NCBI RefSeq assembly: GCF_000711735.1
Contig: NZ_JONL01000001.1
Location: 496,001-560,000 of the forward strand
Direction of reading: 5' to 3'
DNA: 64,000 nt
From: Maridesulfovibrio frigidus DSM 17176
GTDB taxonomy: Bacteria; Desulfobacterota; Desulfovibrionia; Desulfovibrionales; Desulfovibrionaceae
Both the position numbers and the translations under genes were made by a program. Numbering within the stretch: the first letter of the stretch is position 1; the number at the start of each line of letters is the position of its first letter. Shown in pieces: positions 17,133 to 26,278 of this stretch. The notes below the pieces were generated by a model. The model saw only the letters and a list, made by a program, of their open reading frames with translations, was not told the DNA's origin and made no database searches.

Positions 17133-19565
17133 ATGAGAAATTCACATATGGATGAAAGTAATTTTTCCCGCAGAATCCTTACCGTCACAGGTCAAGTCCA
17201 AGGTGTAGGATTCAGGCCATTTATTTATAAAACAGCTCTCAAATGTAAATTATCCGGTAACGTACGCAACAGCCCGGAAGGCGTATTAATCGAGATTCAA
17301 GGAAGTTCGAAAAATCATGCATCCTTTGATAGCGCACTAGAAAATGATTTGCCGAGATTGGCAAAAATAGTTTCGCTTAAAAAGGAAGATCTGAATTTAC
17401 TGGAAGGCGAATCTGAGTTCTGCATACTATCAAGCACAGCGGGCGAAGGACATTGCGTGCTCATCAGTCCGGATGTTGCAACCTGTCCGGATTGTTTCGA
17501 TGACATGAGTAATCCCGACAACCGCAGATACGAGTACCCCTTTACAAATTGTACAAATTGCGGGCCGCGCTACACCATCACCCGCTCGATTCCTTATGAT
17601 CGCCCAGTAACGTCCATGAGCTGTTTCCCGCTATGTGAAGCATGCAGCAAAGAATATACAAACCCGCTCGACCGCAGATTTCATGCACAACCTAACGCAT
17701 GTGCTGAGTGCGGCCCTGAAGTATGGCTCACCGACAATAAAGGTACCAAAGTTCCAGGAAAAAAGAATGCTCTTCACAAACTTGCGCAGCTTCTAGCCGA
17801 AGGTAAAATTGCGGCAGTAAAAGGGCTCGGTGGGTTTCACCTCGTTTGTGATGCATCAAACCCCATCGCAGTAAAAACTCTTCGCGAACGCAAAAACAGG
17901 CCGGACAAGCCACTGGCGGTAATGGTTCATGATATTGCTGAGGCAGGCAAAATTGCGGATCTATCTGCAAACGATCACGAACTATTAGAAGGGTTACAGC
18001 GGCCAATCGTTCTCGCTCCCAAAAGTAAATCATATTCACTCGCGCCAGACATCGCTCCTGACACGAGTTTCATAGGGCTAATGGTTCCGTACACTCCACT
18101 GCACCAAGTACTGATAAAATATTTTTCGAAACTGAAAAGTTCACCCGCAGCCCTAGTTATGACATCCGGGAATATGAGTTCGGACCCCATATGCATCGGC
18201 AACCGTGAGGCTTTAAAACTTCTGGCGGGCATTGCGGACATATTTCTATTTCATAATCGTGATATTCTTATACGGGTCGACGATTCTGTAACGAGATCAG
18301 TTCCAGAATTTGACGAAACAGGGGCAGAGAAACTTGATGCACCGTCTGCTGGAACGGGCTTTAGAACACTTTTTATGCGAAGGGCTAGAGGATACACTCC
18401 ATCTCCAGTTTTTCTAAATAAAGAAGGTCCCTGCGTGCTCGGAACAGGACCGGAGCTTAAAAACACACTTTGCATTACTAAAGGTGATCAGGCTTTTTCG
18501 AGCCAGCATATCGGCGACATGCAGACCCTTGAAACTGTAGATTTCTGGAAAGAAATAAAAGACCACCTTCAAAACATTTTACAGGTTAAACCAGAACTAA
18601 TCGTTCACGATTTACATCCCGATTATCTTAGCACGGAACTAGCTTCCGAAATTGGACTAGCTGAAAAGATACCCACGACAGCTTTGCAACATCACTACGC
18701 GCATATCTACGCTGTTCTAGCCGAAAACAAACATTCTGGGCCAGCTTTAGGACTTGCGCTCGATGGCACAGGACTTGGCGAAGACCGCACCATATGGGGT
18801 GGAGAATGTTTGCTAGTTGATAATGAAAAACTTGACCATAAACGACTAGCTAGATTCACTCACCTGCGACTCCCCGGAGGAGAAGCAGCCGTGCGCGAAC
18901 CGTGGAGAATAGCATGGGCCGCGGCACGAGACTTAGGTCTTGATACAGGCCTTATTCTGTTGCCAGAGAACCTTAAAGCTGGCGCAAACATGTTAAATCA
19001 GATGCTTGATAAAAACATCAACAGCCCGTCCACAAGCAGTTGCGGCAGACTCTTTGATGCAGTTTCAGCAATGCTCGGCCTCTGTGAAACAATAACTTAC
19101 GAAGGACAGGCAGCAATAATTCTGGAAAAAATTCAGGACTTCGAGGAACTAGGCAAATATTGCTGTCCCATCAAAAAAACACCAGGTGAGCTGCTTGGCG
19201 AGCATGAAGAGTATGATCCTGAAATAGTTGAAATTTGCACGGGTGAACTTTTCAAACAAGCCTTTAATGATCATGCATCAGGGGTTTCAGCCGGAATTAT
19301 CAGTCGCAAATTTCATGCGGGCTTAATCTCCGGCCTTGCGGATTGCGCCGAGCTTATCGCGAAAGAGACAGCTATAACATCTGTAGGCCTTAGCGGCGGG
19401 GTGATGCAAAATCTTACGCTAGCAGTTGAGCTACCTATTGAACTGCAGAAACGTGGATTGAAGCCACTGGTACATAGATTTTTACCACCTAATGATGGCT
19501 GCATATCGCTCGGCCAAGCAGTGTATGGACAGCGCAAACTTGAGCTGTCTGAGAGGAGTAGCTAA
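17133..19565 (+). CDS. hypF: Carbamoyltransferase HypF
   Basis: HypF converts carbamoyl phosphate to a carbamoyl adenylate and passes the group to HypE for making the cyanide ligands of [NiFe]-hydrogenases. The 810-residue protein has all domains in order: acylphosphatase (GQVQGVGFRPF near residues 20-30), two zinc fingers (CPDC/CTNCG and CEAC/CAECG, about residues 115-190), a YrdC-like domain and a Kae1-like C-terminal domain with QHHYAHIYAV and ALDGTGLGEDRTIWGGE. An ATG at 17148 is an alternative start; neither has a strong ribosome site. No other hyp or hydrogenase structural gene is in the window. A strong terminator follows. Confidence 0.96.
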   Translation: MRNSHMDESNFSRRILTVTGQVQGVGFRPFIYKTALKCKLSGNVRNSPEGVLIEIQGSSKNHASFDSALENDLPRLAKIVSLKKEDLNLLEGESEFCILSSTAGEGHCVLISPDVATCPDCFDDMSNPDNRRYEYPFTNCTNCGPRYTITRSIPYDRPVTSMSCFPLCEACSKEYTNPLDRRFHAQPNACAECGPEVWLTDNKGTKVPGKKNALHKLAQLLAEGKIAAVKGLGGFHLVCDASNPIAVKTLRERKNRPDKPLAVMVHDIAEAGKIADLSANDHELLEGLQRPIVLAPKSKSYSLAPDIAPDTSFIGLMVPYTPLHQVLIKYFSKLKSSPAALVMTSGNMSSDPICIGNREALKLLAGIADIFLFHNRDILIRVDDSVTRSVPEFDETGAEKLDAPSAGTGFRTLFMRRARGYTPSPVFLNKEGPCVLGTGPELKNTLCITKGDQAFSSQHIGDMQTLETVDFWKEIKDHLQNILQVKPELIVHDLHPDYLSTELASEIGLAEKIPTTALQHHYAHIYAVLAENKHSGPALGLALDGTGLGEDRTIWGGECLLVDNEKLDHKRLARFTHLRLPGGEAAVREPWRIAWAAARDLGLDTGLILLPENLKAGANMLNQMLDKNINSPSTSSCGRLFDAVSAMLGLCETITYEGQAAIILEKIQDFEELGKYCCPIKKTPGELLGEHEEYDPEIVEICTGELFKQAFNDHASGVSAGIISRKFHAGLISGLADCAELIAKETAITSVGLSGGVMQNLTLAVELPIELQKRGLKPLVHRFLPPNDGCISLGQAVYGQRKLELSERSS

Positions 19566-19583
19566 CCCATTAATCCAACGATA

Positions 19584-19618
19584 AAAGGGCTGATTCTCTA
19601 TTAGAGAATCAGCCCTTT
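19584..19618. terminator. Intrinsic terminator after hypF
   Basis: A perfect 15-base stem (19584-19598 with 19604-19618) closes a five-base loop and is flanked by A and T residues, so it can serve hypF and the converging response-regulator operon. Confidence 0.85.
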
Positions 19619-19667
19619 AAATTTCAATCTATTTTAGAACGATACATCAAGGTTAAAAAAACGGATG

Positions 19668-20096
19668 TTACCATCCTTTATGTTCTATAATATCCTTCAC
19701 CTTTTTCTCAGTCGCTTTTTCGACTAAAACCATTTTACGGGCCTGAGCTTTTTTGATTTTCTCAGTAAGCACATCTATATCTGCTGGTTTTTCAACGAAA
19801 TCCATTGCGCCCAATTTCATTGCTTCAATCCCTTTTTCTACAGTAGCATGGCCGCTAAGAAGGATCACCTGCATTTCCGGCTTATTTTTTTTGATGTGTT
19901 TGAGAACTTCAATTCCGTCAACACCCGGCATCTGTAAATCCAAAATGATAGCATCATATGAATCACCATTTACCATATCCAGAGCCTTTTCAGGATTTGT
20001 ACATGTATCTACATTCATGCCGCGTAGTTCCATACGCTCGGCAAGTCCTTCCACAAATTCTTTTTCATCATCTACTAACAGTACTTTTTCAGCCAT
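19668..20096 (-). CDS. Single-domain response regulator
   Basis: A 142-residue receiver (CheY/Spo0F-like) with no DNA-binding output. It has the acidic pair in LLVDDEKEF, phospho-acceptor Asp in IILDLQMPGVDG (near residue 53), Ser in LLSGHA and Lys in VEKPADI, then a basic helical tail of about 25 residues. The start at 20096 has GGAG seven bases upstream; a TTG at 20108 overlaps that site. It is the last gene of a minus-strand cassette running from tetR and is closely similar in style to the REC part of the kinase-fusion protein upstream, suggesting shared phospho-donors. Confidence 0.9.
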   Translation of the reverse strand: MAEKVLLVDDEKEFVEGLAERMELRGMNVDTCTNPEKALDMVNGDSYDAIILDLQMPGVDGIEVLKHIKKNKPEMQVILLSGHATVEKGIEAMKLGAMDFVEKPADIDVLTEKIKKAQARKMVLVEKATEKKVKDIIEHKGW

Positions 20097-20140
20097 GGCT
20101 TTCTCCAACTAAATTAAGAGTTAAGTCACACTATGAACAC

Positions 20141-20773
20141 TTAAAAAATAATTTCTAACAATGAGTCCTGCGGCGCAACAATTAATGACGCACCGGCATT
20201 CTTTGAGAGGGCTTCTATCGCTTGTAAGTCATTTTCTGCCACTTCCAGTCTTAGTCCGTGTACAGATATTACTCTTTCGCTATTTTTCGTAAAAACTTCA
20301 ACAATTATTTCATGATTTTTACCAGCGCTGTCCATACTGACTTCAAGGCACCTTGCAATTAGCATTTCAGCTACAAAGGGATCACATTTACCTGCAACCA
20401 TCTCCCCTTCTTTGAGGACGACAGTAACACACTTTGATGCGGCCATTCTAGTAAATAAGGCAACCACCAGCGATGTCATTTCATAAAAATCTACTTCACT
20501 TTCGGGAACATCCACGCTGTGGGCAAACTTATTCATATTTTTTATGATAGTGTCGCCGCGCTTAACTTGATTTTGAATCTTTTTTGCCAATTTGACAAGA
20601 CGTTCCGGATCAAGTTCCATCCCCTGCCCCGCCATAAGCGATAAATCCTGTAAAAGACCGGCCTCTTCATTAATGATAGCCAGCACATTTTTCACATCAT
20701 GAGAAATAGTTGCGCTCACTTTACCGAAAAAGCAAAGCCCGTCGCGACCTTGAACAGTATCAGATGATCCCAT
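20141..20773 (-). CDS. Degenerate histidine-kinase-like protein
   Basis: A 210-residue soluble protein that begins with a recognisable dimerisation/phospho-acceptor helix: ATISHDVKNVLAIINE with His25, almost the same as the H-box of the kinase two genes upstream (AHEINNPLAIINE). The C-terminal half should be the ATPase domain, but no N, G1 (DxGxG) or G2 motif can be found. It may be an Hpt-like phosphotransfer protein or a pseudokinase in this cassette. The start at 20773 has a GGAGGG site; an upstream TTG would use the site itself as codons. It lies between two receiver genes. Confidence 0.75.
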   Translation of the reverse strand: MGSSDTVQGRDGLCFFGKVSATISHDVKNVLAIINEEAGLLQDLSLMAGQGMELDPERLVKLAKKIQNQVKRGDTIIKNMNKFAHSVDVPESEVDFYEMTSLVVALFTRMAASKCVTVVLKEGEMVAGKCDPFVAEMLIARCLEVSMDSAGKNHEIIVEVFTKNSERVISVHGLRLEVAENDLQAIEALSKNAGASLIVAPQDSLLEIIF

Positions 20774-20794
20774 ACAACTACCCTCCAAAAAATT

Positions 20795-21148
20795 TTAATT
20801 ACCCAAAGCCATGTTGATGCTTTCAACAAGATCTTCGATCTTAACAGGTTTAACAAAGTACGAATCAGATTTTGCTGCGCCTGCGTTGTAATCGTCTTCC
20901 GATCCATGCCCGGAAAGGAATATGTATTTCAAGCCCGGGCGAAGATGCTCAAGCCTCTTTCTTAATTCAAGGCCACTCATGCGCGGCATCTTAACATCCA
21001 GGATTGCAAGTACGTAATCCTTTTCAAGTATTTTATCCATTGCCTCTTCACCGGAAGTAACCCAATCAGCTTCAAAACCACGAAAAGAAAGGCGTTCTGC
21101 AAGAGCTGAAACAAGCTCAAGTTCATCATCTACAAGTAATATTTTCAT
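20795..21148 (-). CDS. Single-domain response regulator
   Basis: A 117-residue stand-alone receiver with the acidic pair (LLVDDELEL), phospho-acceptor Asp near residue 51 (AILDVKMPRMSG), Ser (FLSGHGSEDD) and Lys (FVKPVKI). No output domain is attached, so it works through protein contact or as a phosphorelay intermediate. It starts two bases after the stop of the dCache histidine kinase, its most likely phospho-donor, and is followed by the degenerate kinase-like gene. Confidence 0.92.
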   Translation of the reverse strand: MKILLVDDELELVSALAERLSFRGFEADWVTSGEEAMDKILEKDYVLAILDVKMPRMSGLELRKRLEHLRPGLKYIFLSGHGSEDDYNAGAAKSDSYFVKPVKIEDLVESINMALGN

Positions 21149-21150
21149 AC

Positions 21151-22884
21151 CTAACTTTCCCCCTTATTTTTAGGGCTGACAGGAAGTGAAAAACTAAATT
21201 CTGTTCCTTCGCCAACTTCACTTTTTACTGTCATACTTCCGCCAAGATCCTGAACAAGGCCATATGTAATGGATAATCCCAAACCAGTACCACCTGTTTG
21301 TTTTTTAGTAGAATAAAACGGTTCAAATATTTTTTTAAGATCAGAAGCGGGAATGCCGCATCCATCATCTTTTATTGAAAAATCAAGTTTACCTTTGTCG
21401 CCTTTAGCAACTACAACCTCTAATACTCCGCCATCTTTCATGGCCTGAAAAGCATTGCTTATCAGGTTAAGAAGAACCTGCTCGAGCTTACCGCGATCGG
21501 TGACAATCTCAAATATGCCAGACTGCACATCAACAGAAACATCAATGGATCTGTACTCAGCTTCTTTGTTTAAGAAACTTAACACAGTATCAACGACCTT
21601 TTTAGGAAGCACGGGCCTAAGCTCAACATCATCCTGCCGAGAAAATCCAAGAAGGCGCTTTGTAATTCGTCCACACCTTTCAACAGATCCTATCACGGAA
21701 TCAACAAGGCCGAGAACTCTTTCATCTGCATTATAAGTTTGGCTGAAAGTGAACAAGTCTTTCAACAAACCAGCCTTTTCATTTATAATGGCAAGCGGGT
21801 TATTGATTTCATGAGCGACTCCGGCAGCAAGCCTACCGATAGAAGCCATGCGGTTATGATGCTCCATCTGTTGCAACAACTTAGAACGGGTCATGTCCGC
21901 AATATAAATACGGTCTACCAGATAAGAAGCAACTGCCCACATAACAATAAGAACAACGACAACACTTATTGAAGATATCCACGTGAGTGTGTCGCGAGTC
22001 TCGATCCATGCGTCAACAAATTCTGCTTCAGGCTTAACAACCATTATAGCAAAGGGAGTTCCTTCGATATAGGCATAGCCAACAAGCGCAGGATAGTTCT
22101 CACGAAGAGAAACTTCTTCTACTTTTGTGCGATATGATCTGTCCGGCAATGGGAACGTAATCTTTGAAAAGACATCACCGTTCCATTTGGATGGAGTCTG
22201 AATTATGCCCTTAGTGTTAACAAGAAATGCATCTTCATCTTCCGACAAATCGAGGGACGAAATAATTCCATTAAACTGCGTAGTATCCAGAGTTGTGCGG
22301 TAAATTTTGAAATGTTCTTTATCGGTATAATGCTTAACAGCAATCACTAAATGAGGGCTGTCGCGGAAGCCGAGGAACACATCACTAATATAAGTTCCCT
22401 GTTCAACAGCCTGCTTAAACCATGCCTGCCCCTTATAATCTTTACCCTCAAGATCATGTGGACCTACATATGAGACCTGCTTACCCTCTTCATCAATAAT
22501 ACCCAGATCAATAAACCCGCCAAAACTGTCTTTGAGCGCAAAAAGCATTTCAGAGAGATGCTCCTTTCTCTTAAAGGAACGGAAATCGTCAAGTTTAACT
22601 ATCAACTCTAAAGCCGATTTCCGTTCCTCCAGAAAGTACGATACTGCTCGACGGGTATTGGAGGTTGTCCGAGCCCCCCTGAGCACATTTTCTGATTTTA
22701 CTGCTCCCCGTGTGACATTGAAGTCAATAAAAGCCATGATGAACAACGGTGTCAGCGAAACCCCGACAAGAAGCATAAAACACAAACGCCAAAGACGCTT
22801 ATAGTCGAATAAACTCTTGTAAGGTCCCGCAGAGCTTCTATCCGCGTTCCAGAATTCTGGTCGAAGAAGTCCTTTTAATGACAT
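21151..22884 (-). CDS. dCache-type sensor histidine kinase
   Basis: A 577-residue membrane histidine kinase. A membrane helix at about residues 33-53 and a second near 297-320 enclose a periplasmic domain of about 240 residues with double-Cache features (SFGGFIDLGIIDEEGKQVSYVGP, YISDVFLGFRDSPHLVIAVK), a fold that commonly binds small organic ligands. The cytoplasmic part has the H-box AAGVAHEINNPLAIINE, N-box NLISNAFQAM, G1 DDGCGI and GGTGLGLSI. The start follows GGAG. It sits between the kinase-fusion gene and a receiver gene in the cassette with the SulP permease, so an anion or organic acid is a plausible but unproven signal. Confidence 0.93.
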   Translation of the reverse strand: MSLKGLLRPEFWNADRSSAGPYKSLFDYKRLWRLCFMLLVGVSLTPLFIMAFIDFNVTRGAVKSENVLRGARTTSNTRRAVSYFLEERKSALELIVKLDDFRSFKRKEHLSEMLFALKDSFGGFIDLGIIDEEGKQVSYVGPHDLEGKDYKGQAWFKQAVEQGTYISDVFLGFRDSPHLVIAVKHYTDKEHFKIYRTTLDTTQFNGIISSLDLSEDEDAFLVNTKGIIQTPSKWNGDVFSKITFPLPDRSYRTKVEEVSLRENYPALVGYAYIEGTPFAIMVVKPEAEFVDAWIETRDTLTWISSISVVVVLIVMWAVASYLVDRIYIADMTRSKLLQQMEHHNRMASIGRLAAGVAHEINNPLAIINEKAGLLKDLFTFSQTYNADERVLGLVDSVIGSVERCGRITKRLLGFSRQDDVELRPVLPKKVVDTVLSFLNKEAEYRSIDVSVDVQSGIFEIVTDRGKLEQVLLNLISNAFQAMKDGGVLEVVVAKGDKGKLDFSIKDDGCGIPASDLKKIFEPFYSTKKQTGGTGLGLSITYGLVQDLGGSMTVKSEVGEGTEFSFSLPVSPKNKGES

Positions 22885-22905
22885 GGCTCGCTCCGGGGAT
22901 ACTAA

Positions 22906-24117
22906 TTATGCATTGCGAATTTTCGCGTATGCTTCTTTAAGCGTGCTACTTAGAACTTCGATATCTACAGGCTTGTGCAAGTAAGCAAATGCCCCAAGAT
23001 CCATACATGTTTTTCTATCCTGCTCAGAACCATGTCCTGTGAGAATGATCACCTCAATATTCGGTCTGCTTGACTTAACTTTACGCAGAACTTCCATGCC
23101 GTCGATACCAGGCATTTTGAGGTCAAGAATCATAACTTCAGGTTCATCATCCTGAACCAACTCAAGCGCAGATTCTCCATCATATACGACATGAGAACCA
23201 AGGTCACGCATAAGCAGTCTTTCGGAGAGAGTTTTAACAAACTCACGTTCATCATCAACAAGCAGAACTCGTGAAGGAAGTTCAAAATCCATGCGACGAT
23301 AAATATCAGCCTCATAGAATTCCTTACCAAATTTCACGGACACGTTTGTTACACCATCAAGAGGCTCTGCAATTTCGCGCAAATCTTTTTCAAGACGCTC
23401 AACAAGCAGAACTTTTTTATTAATAGCAAGAGTAACATCACCAGCTTTAGCAGTAACTACAACATTATGTCCCTTAGAGACGAGTGCAGTTTCCACTTTA
23501 GCGGCAAGCAGGAAATCCTGCGCGGCAAGTTTAGTTTCTTCCGAAACCTGAACTGCTGCATTACCGAGTTGTTTTTTAATGAGAGCGACAGATTCTTCCA
23601 CGCCGGTTTTACCAACAGGAATTACTATGTCGTAGAGTTTGCTTGCCCAAGGATCTTTATTCCCAGTAAGCTCTCTAACCCATACTGTTTTCTCTTCATC
23701 ACTATGCTGCATAGCTTTGACGGCATCCTTTTCAGAATGACCTTCGCCTGCTGCAATTTCAATTCTCTTCTGAACATCATCAATGATACAGACTTTGAGA
23801 ACATGAGCGATGGGCTGAGAAAGTAGCTGTGCTACAAACCCAGAGACGATCAGAGCGTCGCCATTAACCAATCTTTCGGCAAGAGCGAGCCTGAGCCACG
23901 CTACCGATCTTTCTTTTTCGTGACTGAACTTATTAAAAATGGAGGTCTTATGAGAAAAAACCTTCCTAATCGCTTTTTCAGACATGTTGCTCAGCTTTGC
24001 AGCCTGTGCAACCAAATCCTGGTCACTTACCAAACTACAACCAGTATCAGCAACTAGCTGTTTAACTACGGATTCCGCTTTGCAGAACAGTCCGCTGAAT
24101 ATAAGGATATCAGACAT
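22906..24117 (-). CDS. Cytidylate-kinase-like domain fused to a receiver
   Basis: A 403-residue protein with an unusual fusion. Residues 1-190 resemble the cytidylate-kinase-like family (second type): SLVSDQDLVAQAAKL, then VNGDALIVSGFVAQLL and a C-terminal ADP-binding-like helix. However, the expected Gly-rich P-loop is replaced by SGLFCKAE, so catalysis is doubtful. Residues about 195-280 form a small mixed domain that could be BON-like. Residues about 282-400 are a receiver with DDERE, phospho-acceptor near residue 333 (MILDLKMPGIDG) and HKPVDIE. The start at 24117 has GGAGG. It lies between the SulP permease and the dCache kinase genes. Confidence 0.8.
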   Translation of the reverse strand: MSDILIFSGLFCKAESVVKQLVADTGCSLVSDQDLVAQAAKLSNMSEKAIRKVFSHKTSIFNKFSHEKERSVAWLRLALAERLVNGDALIVSGFVAQLLSQPIAHVLKVCIIDDVQKRIEIAAGEGHSEKDAVKAMQHSDEEKTVWVRELTGNKDPWASKLYDIVIPVGKTGVEESVALIKKQLGNAAVQVSEETKLAAQDFLLAAKVETALVSKGHNVVVTAKAGDVTLAINKKVLLVERLEKDLREIAEPLDGVTNVSVKFGKEFYEADIYRRMDFELPSRVLLVDDEREFVKTLSERLLMRDLGSHVVYDGESALELVQDDEPEVMILDLKMPGIDGMEVLRKVKSSRPNIEVIILTGHGSEQDRKTCMDLGAFAYLHKPVDIEVLSSTLKEAYAKIRNA

Positions 24118-24129
24118 TGTTAACCTCCA

Positions 24130-26265
24130 CTAGGAGTTGCTATTTATGCGACAGTAAGTTGTGAGAGGACAATCTTGTTCAGTTCCGCCTCTGTGAGACT
24201 GATCGTGAACACTACAAAGAGCGCTATCAGCATCTGAGTAGATATGATCCTTTCCTATCTTCTCAAGAAGGTGAGTGCGTTCAAGTACAACTAGAACAGC
24301 TTCGTTCACTCCGGAAAGTGAAATATCGAGCCCGGCACTGCGTACATTCTCTACGATAAGAGAAAGAGCTTCTTCACCAGATGCATCAATATCGTTTATT
24401 CCGTTACAAACCAAAATGATGTGCTTTAGATGCGTCATTTCCATCATACGATCAGTGATCTGATCTTCAAGGAAACTAGCATTTGCAAAGAACAATGGTC
24501 CTTCAAAGCGGACAACTGCAATATGCTCACATTCTCTAAGAGCGTGAGACTGAGCATCACGCAACACATCATCATCACTCTTGGAAAGAGCAACAACACG
24601 AGGACGCATGCTCTTGTAGAGGAAGACTGCCAAGGAAAGCGCAACCCCGATGATGATACCTTTGTCCAAGTGCGGAGCAAAAGCCAAAGTAGCTACGAAA
24701 GAAATGATGGAGATAGCTCCGTCATATTTCTGTGCTTTCCATGCGTGCATGAAACCTGAGGCATTAATCAGACCAATAACAGCCATCATAATTACCGCTG
24801 CAAGAACTGCCTGTGGCAGATTATATAGCAAGGGAGTAAAAAACAACAGAGTTATCGCAACAACAACGGTCGTGAAAACACTCGAAAGTCCCGTTACCGC
24901 GCCGGATTGCAAGTTAACCGCTGAACGCGAGAATGAACCGGATGCGGGATAACTGCTTGTGCAAGCACCGAGCATATTAGCAAGTCCCTGACCGATAAGT
25001 TCCTGATTAGGATCAAGTCTCTGCCCAGTTTTAGCTGCCATCGCTTTTGCAATGGAAATAGCTTCCATGAAACCGAGAAGAGAAATGATAATTGCGAATG
25101 GGAGAAGTTTTAAGATAATTTTAAGGTCAAAACTAGGTATTGCAACTTCTGGAAAACCAGAAGGAACGGTACCAACAACAGCTCCACCACCCATCATTTT
25201 GAGGGAAGCAGTATTTAAAGCTTTGTTGCCGACCTTGAGGCGCCAAGTGCGGCCATCAGCAGTCATGCCGCCGGGAACTGCGTCCTGAAGGAAGAACTGA
25301 ATTGTGCCGTCCGCCTGCTCAACTCCACTGAAAAGTAGATTTCTAAGAGTTTCGCGGTAAACATGAGATTTATGTTTGAGAAGTTTCGCTTCGTAATTCA
25401 CAACGCTAAGGTCATGTTCAGCGTCATAGTATCCAATTACGTCTTTGGAAGCTTTTGCTGAGTCTTCGATAGCAGAAATAGTCGCACGCTTCGTAGCCAA
25501 AGCATCAATCCCAGCAACACTGTCATTAAAGTCTGCAATCAAAGTCTGCGCTTGCTTGTCCTGAATCGTGGTAACATCAACCATTGTGTCATGGTTGAAT
25601 CCAGTCGCCCAGGAAATTACAGTTGTGATTACAACCGCGCACAGTACGTTTGGTATTTTAGGATTGACCTTCTTCAGCCCCACCATGATGGCAAACGCCA
25701 ATACCCCCATACCGAGTGTCGGCAAGTGAGTATAATGCAATGCACTGGTGAAAACTCGCATGATCGTTTCAAAATGGAGTTCAGCTTTATCAACATAAAC
25801 GCCGAACATTTTTGAAAGCTGTGAAGATGCAATGATGATTGCCGCTGCGTTGGTAAAGCCGTTAACAACCGGATGAGACAGGAAGTTAACAACCAGCCCT
25901 AGGCGAAGTACGCCCAGCAAGAACTGGAAGGCTCCAACTAACAACGCAAGGAGTAGCGCGTAGGCGATGAAGCCCGGACTACCCGCGGTTGCCAGCGGTT
26001 CAAGGGAGGCTGCGGTCATAAGAGAAACAACCGCAACAGGACCAGTCGCCAACTGACGGCTGGAACCAAAAAGTGCAGCTACCATAGGAGGTAACAAGGA
26101 GGCGTACAAGCCGTAGTAAGCTGGCATTCCTGCAAGCTGTGCATACGCCATGGACTGAGGGATAAGTACAAGAGCAACAGTCAGACCTGAAATAATATCG
26201 GCCCTGAAAGCTGCGTTGCTGTACTTTTTGAACCAGCCCAAGAAAGGAAAAATTCGAGTAAGCAT
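24130..26265 (-). CDS. SulP-family anion permease with STAS domain
   Basis: SulP proteins move sulfate, bicarbonate or other anions across the inner membrane. The 711-residue product has the signature IPQSMAYAQLAGMPAYYGLYASLLPP near the N-terminus, many membrane helices, and a C-terminal STAS domain (HIAVVRFEGPLFFANASF, then ILVCNGINDIDASGEEAL). About 150 hydrophilic residues (roughly 222-375) are inserted between membrane helices, much more than in typical members, and should form an extra soluble domain. The start at 26265 is chosen because it gives the normal family N-terminus and has GAGGTG upstream. It lies 13 bases after tetR, which probably controls it. Substrate not deducible. Confidence 0.93.
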   Translation of the reverse strand: MLTRIFPFLGWFKKYSNAAFRADIISGLTVALVLIPQSMAYAQLAGMPAYYGLYASLLPPMVAALFGSSRQLATGPVAVVSLMTAASLEPLATAGSPGFIAYALLLALLVGAFQFLLGVLRLGLVVNFLSHPVVNGFTNAAAIIIASSQLSKMFGVYVDKAELHFETIMRVFTSALHYTHLPTLGMGVLAFAIMVGLKKVNPKIPNVLCAVVITTVISWATGFNHDTMVDVTTIQDKQAQTLIADFNDSVAGIDALATKRATISAIEDSAKASKDVIGYYDAEHDLSVVNYEAKLLKHKSHVYRETLRNLLFSGVEQADGTIQFFLQDAVPGGMTADGRTWRLKVGNKALNTASLKMMGGGAVVGTVPSGFPEVAIPSFDLKIILKLLPFAIIISLLGFMEAISIAKAMAAKTGQRLDPNQELIGQGLANMLGACTSSYPASGSFSRSAVNLQSGAVTGLSSVFTTVVVAITLLFFTPLLYNLPQAVLAAVIMMAVIGLINASGFMHAWKAQKYDGAISIISFVATLAFAPHLDKGIIIGVALSLAVFLYKSMRPRVVALSKSDDDVLRDAQSHALRECEHIAVVRFEGPLFFANASFLEDQITDRMMEMTHLKHIILVCNGINDIDASGEEALSLIVENVRSAGLDISLSGVNEAVLVVLERTHLLEKIGKDHIYSDADSALCSVHDQSHRGGTEQDCPLTTYCRINSNS

Positions 26266-26278
26266 CAGATAAACACCT

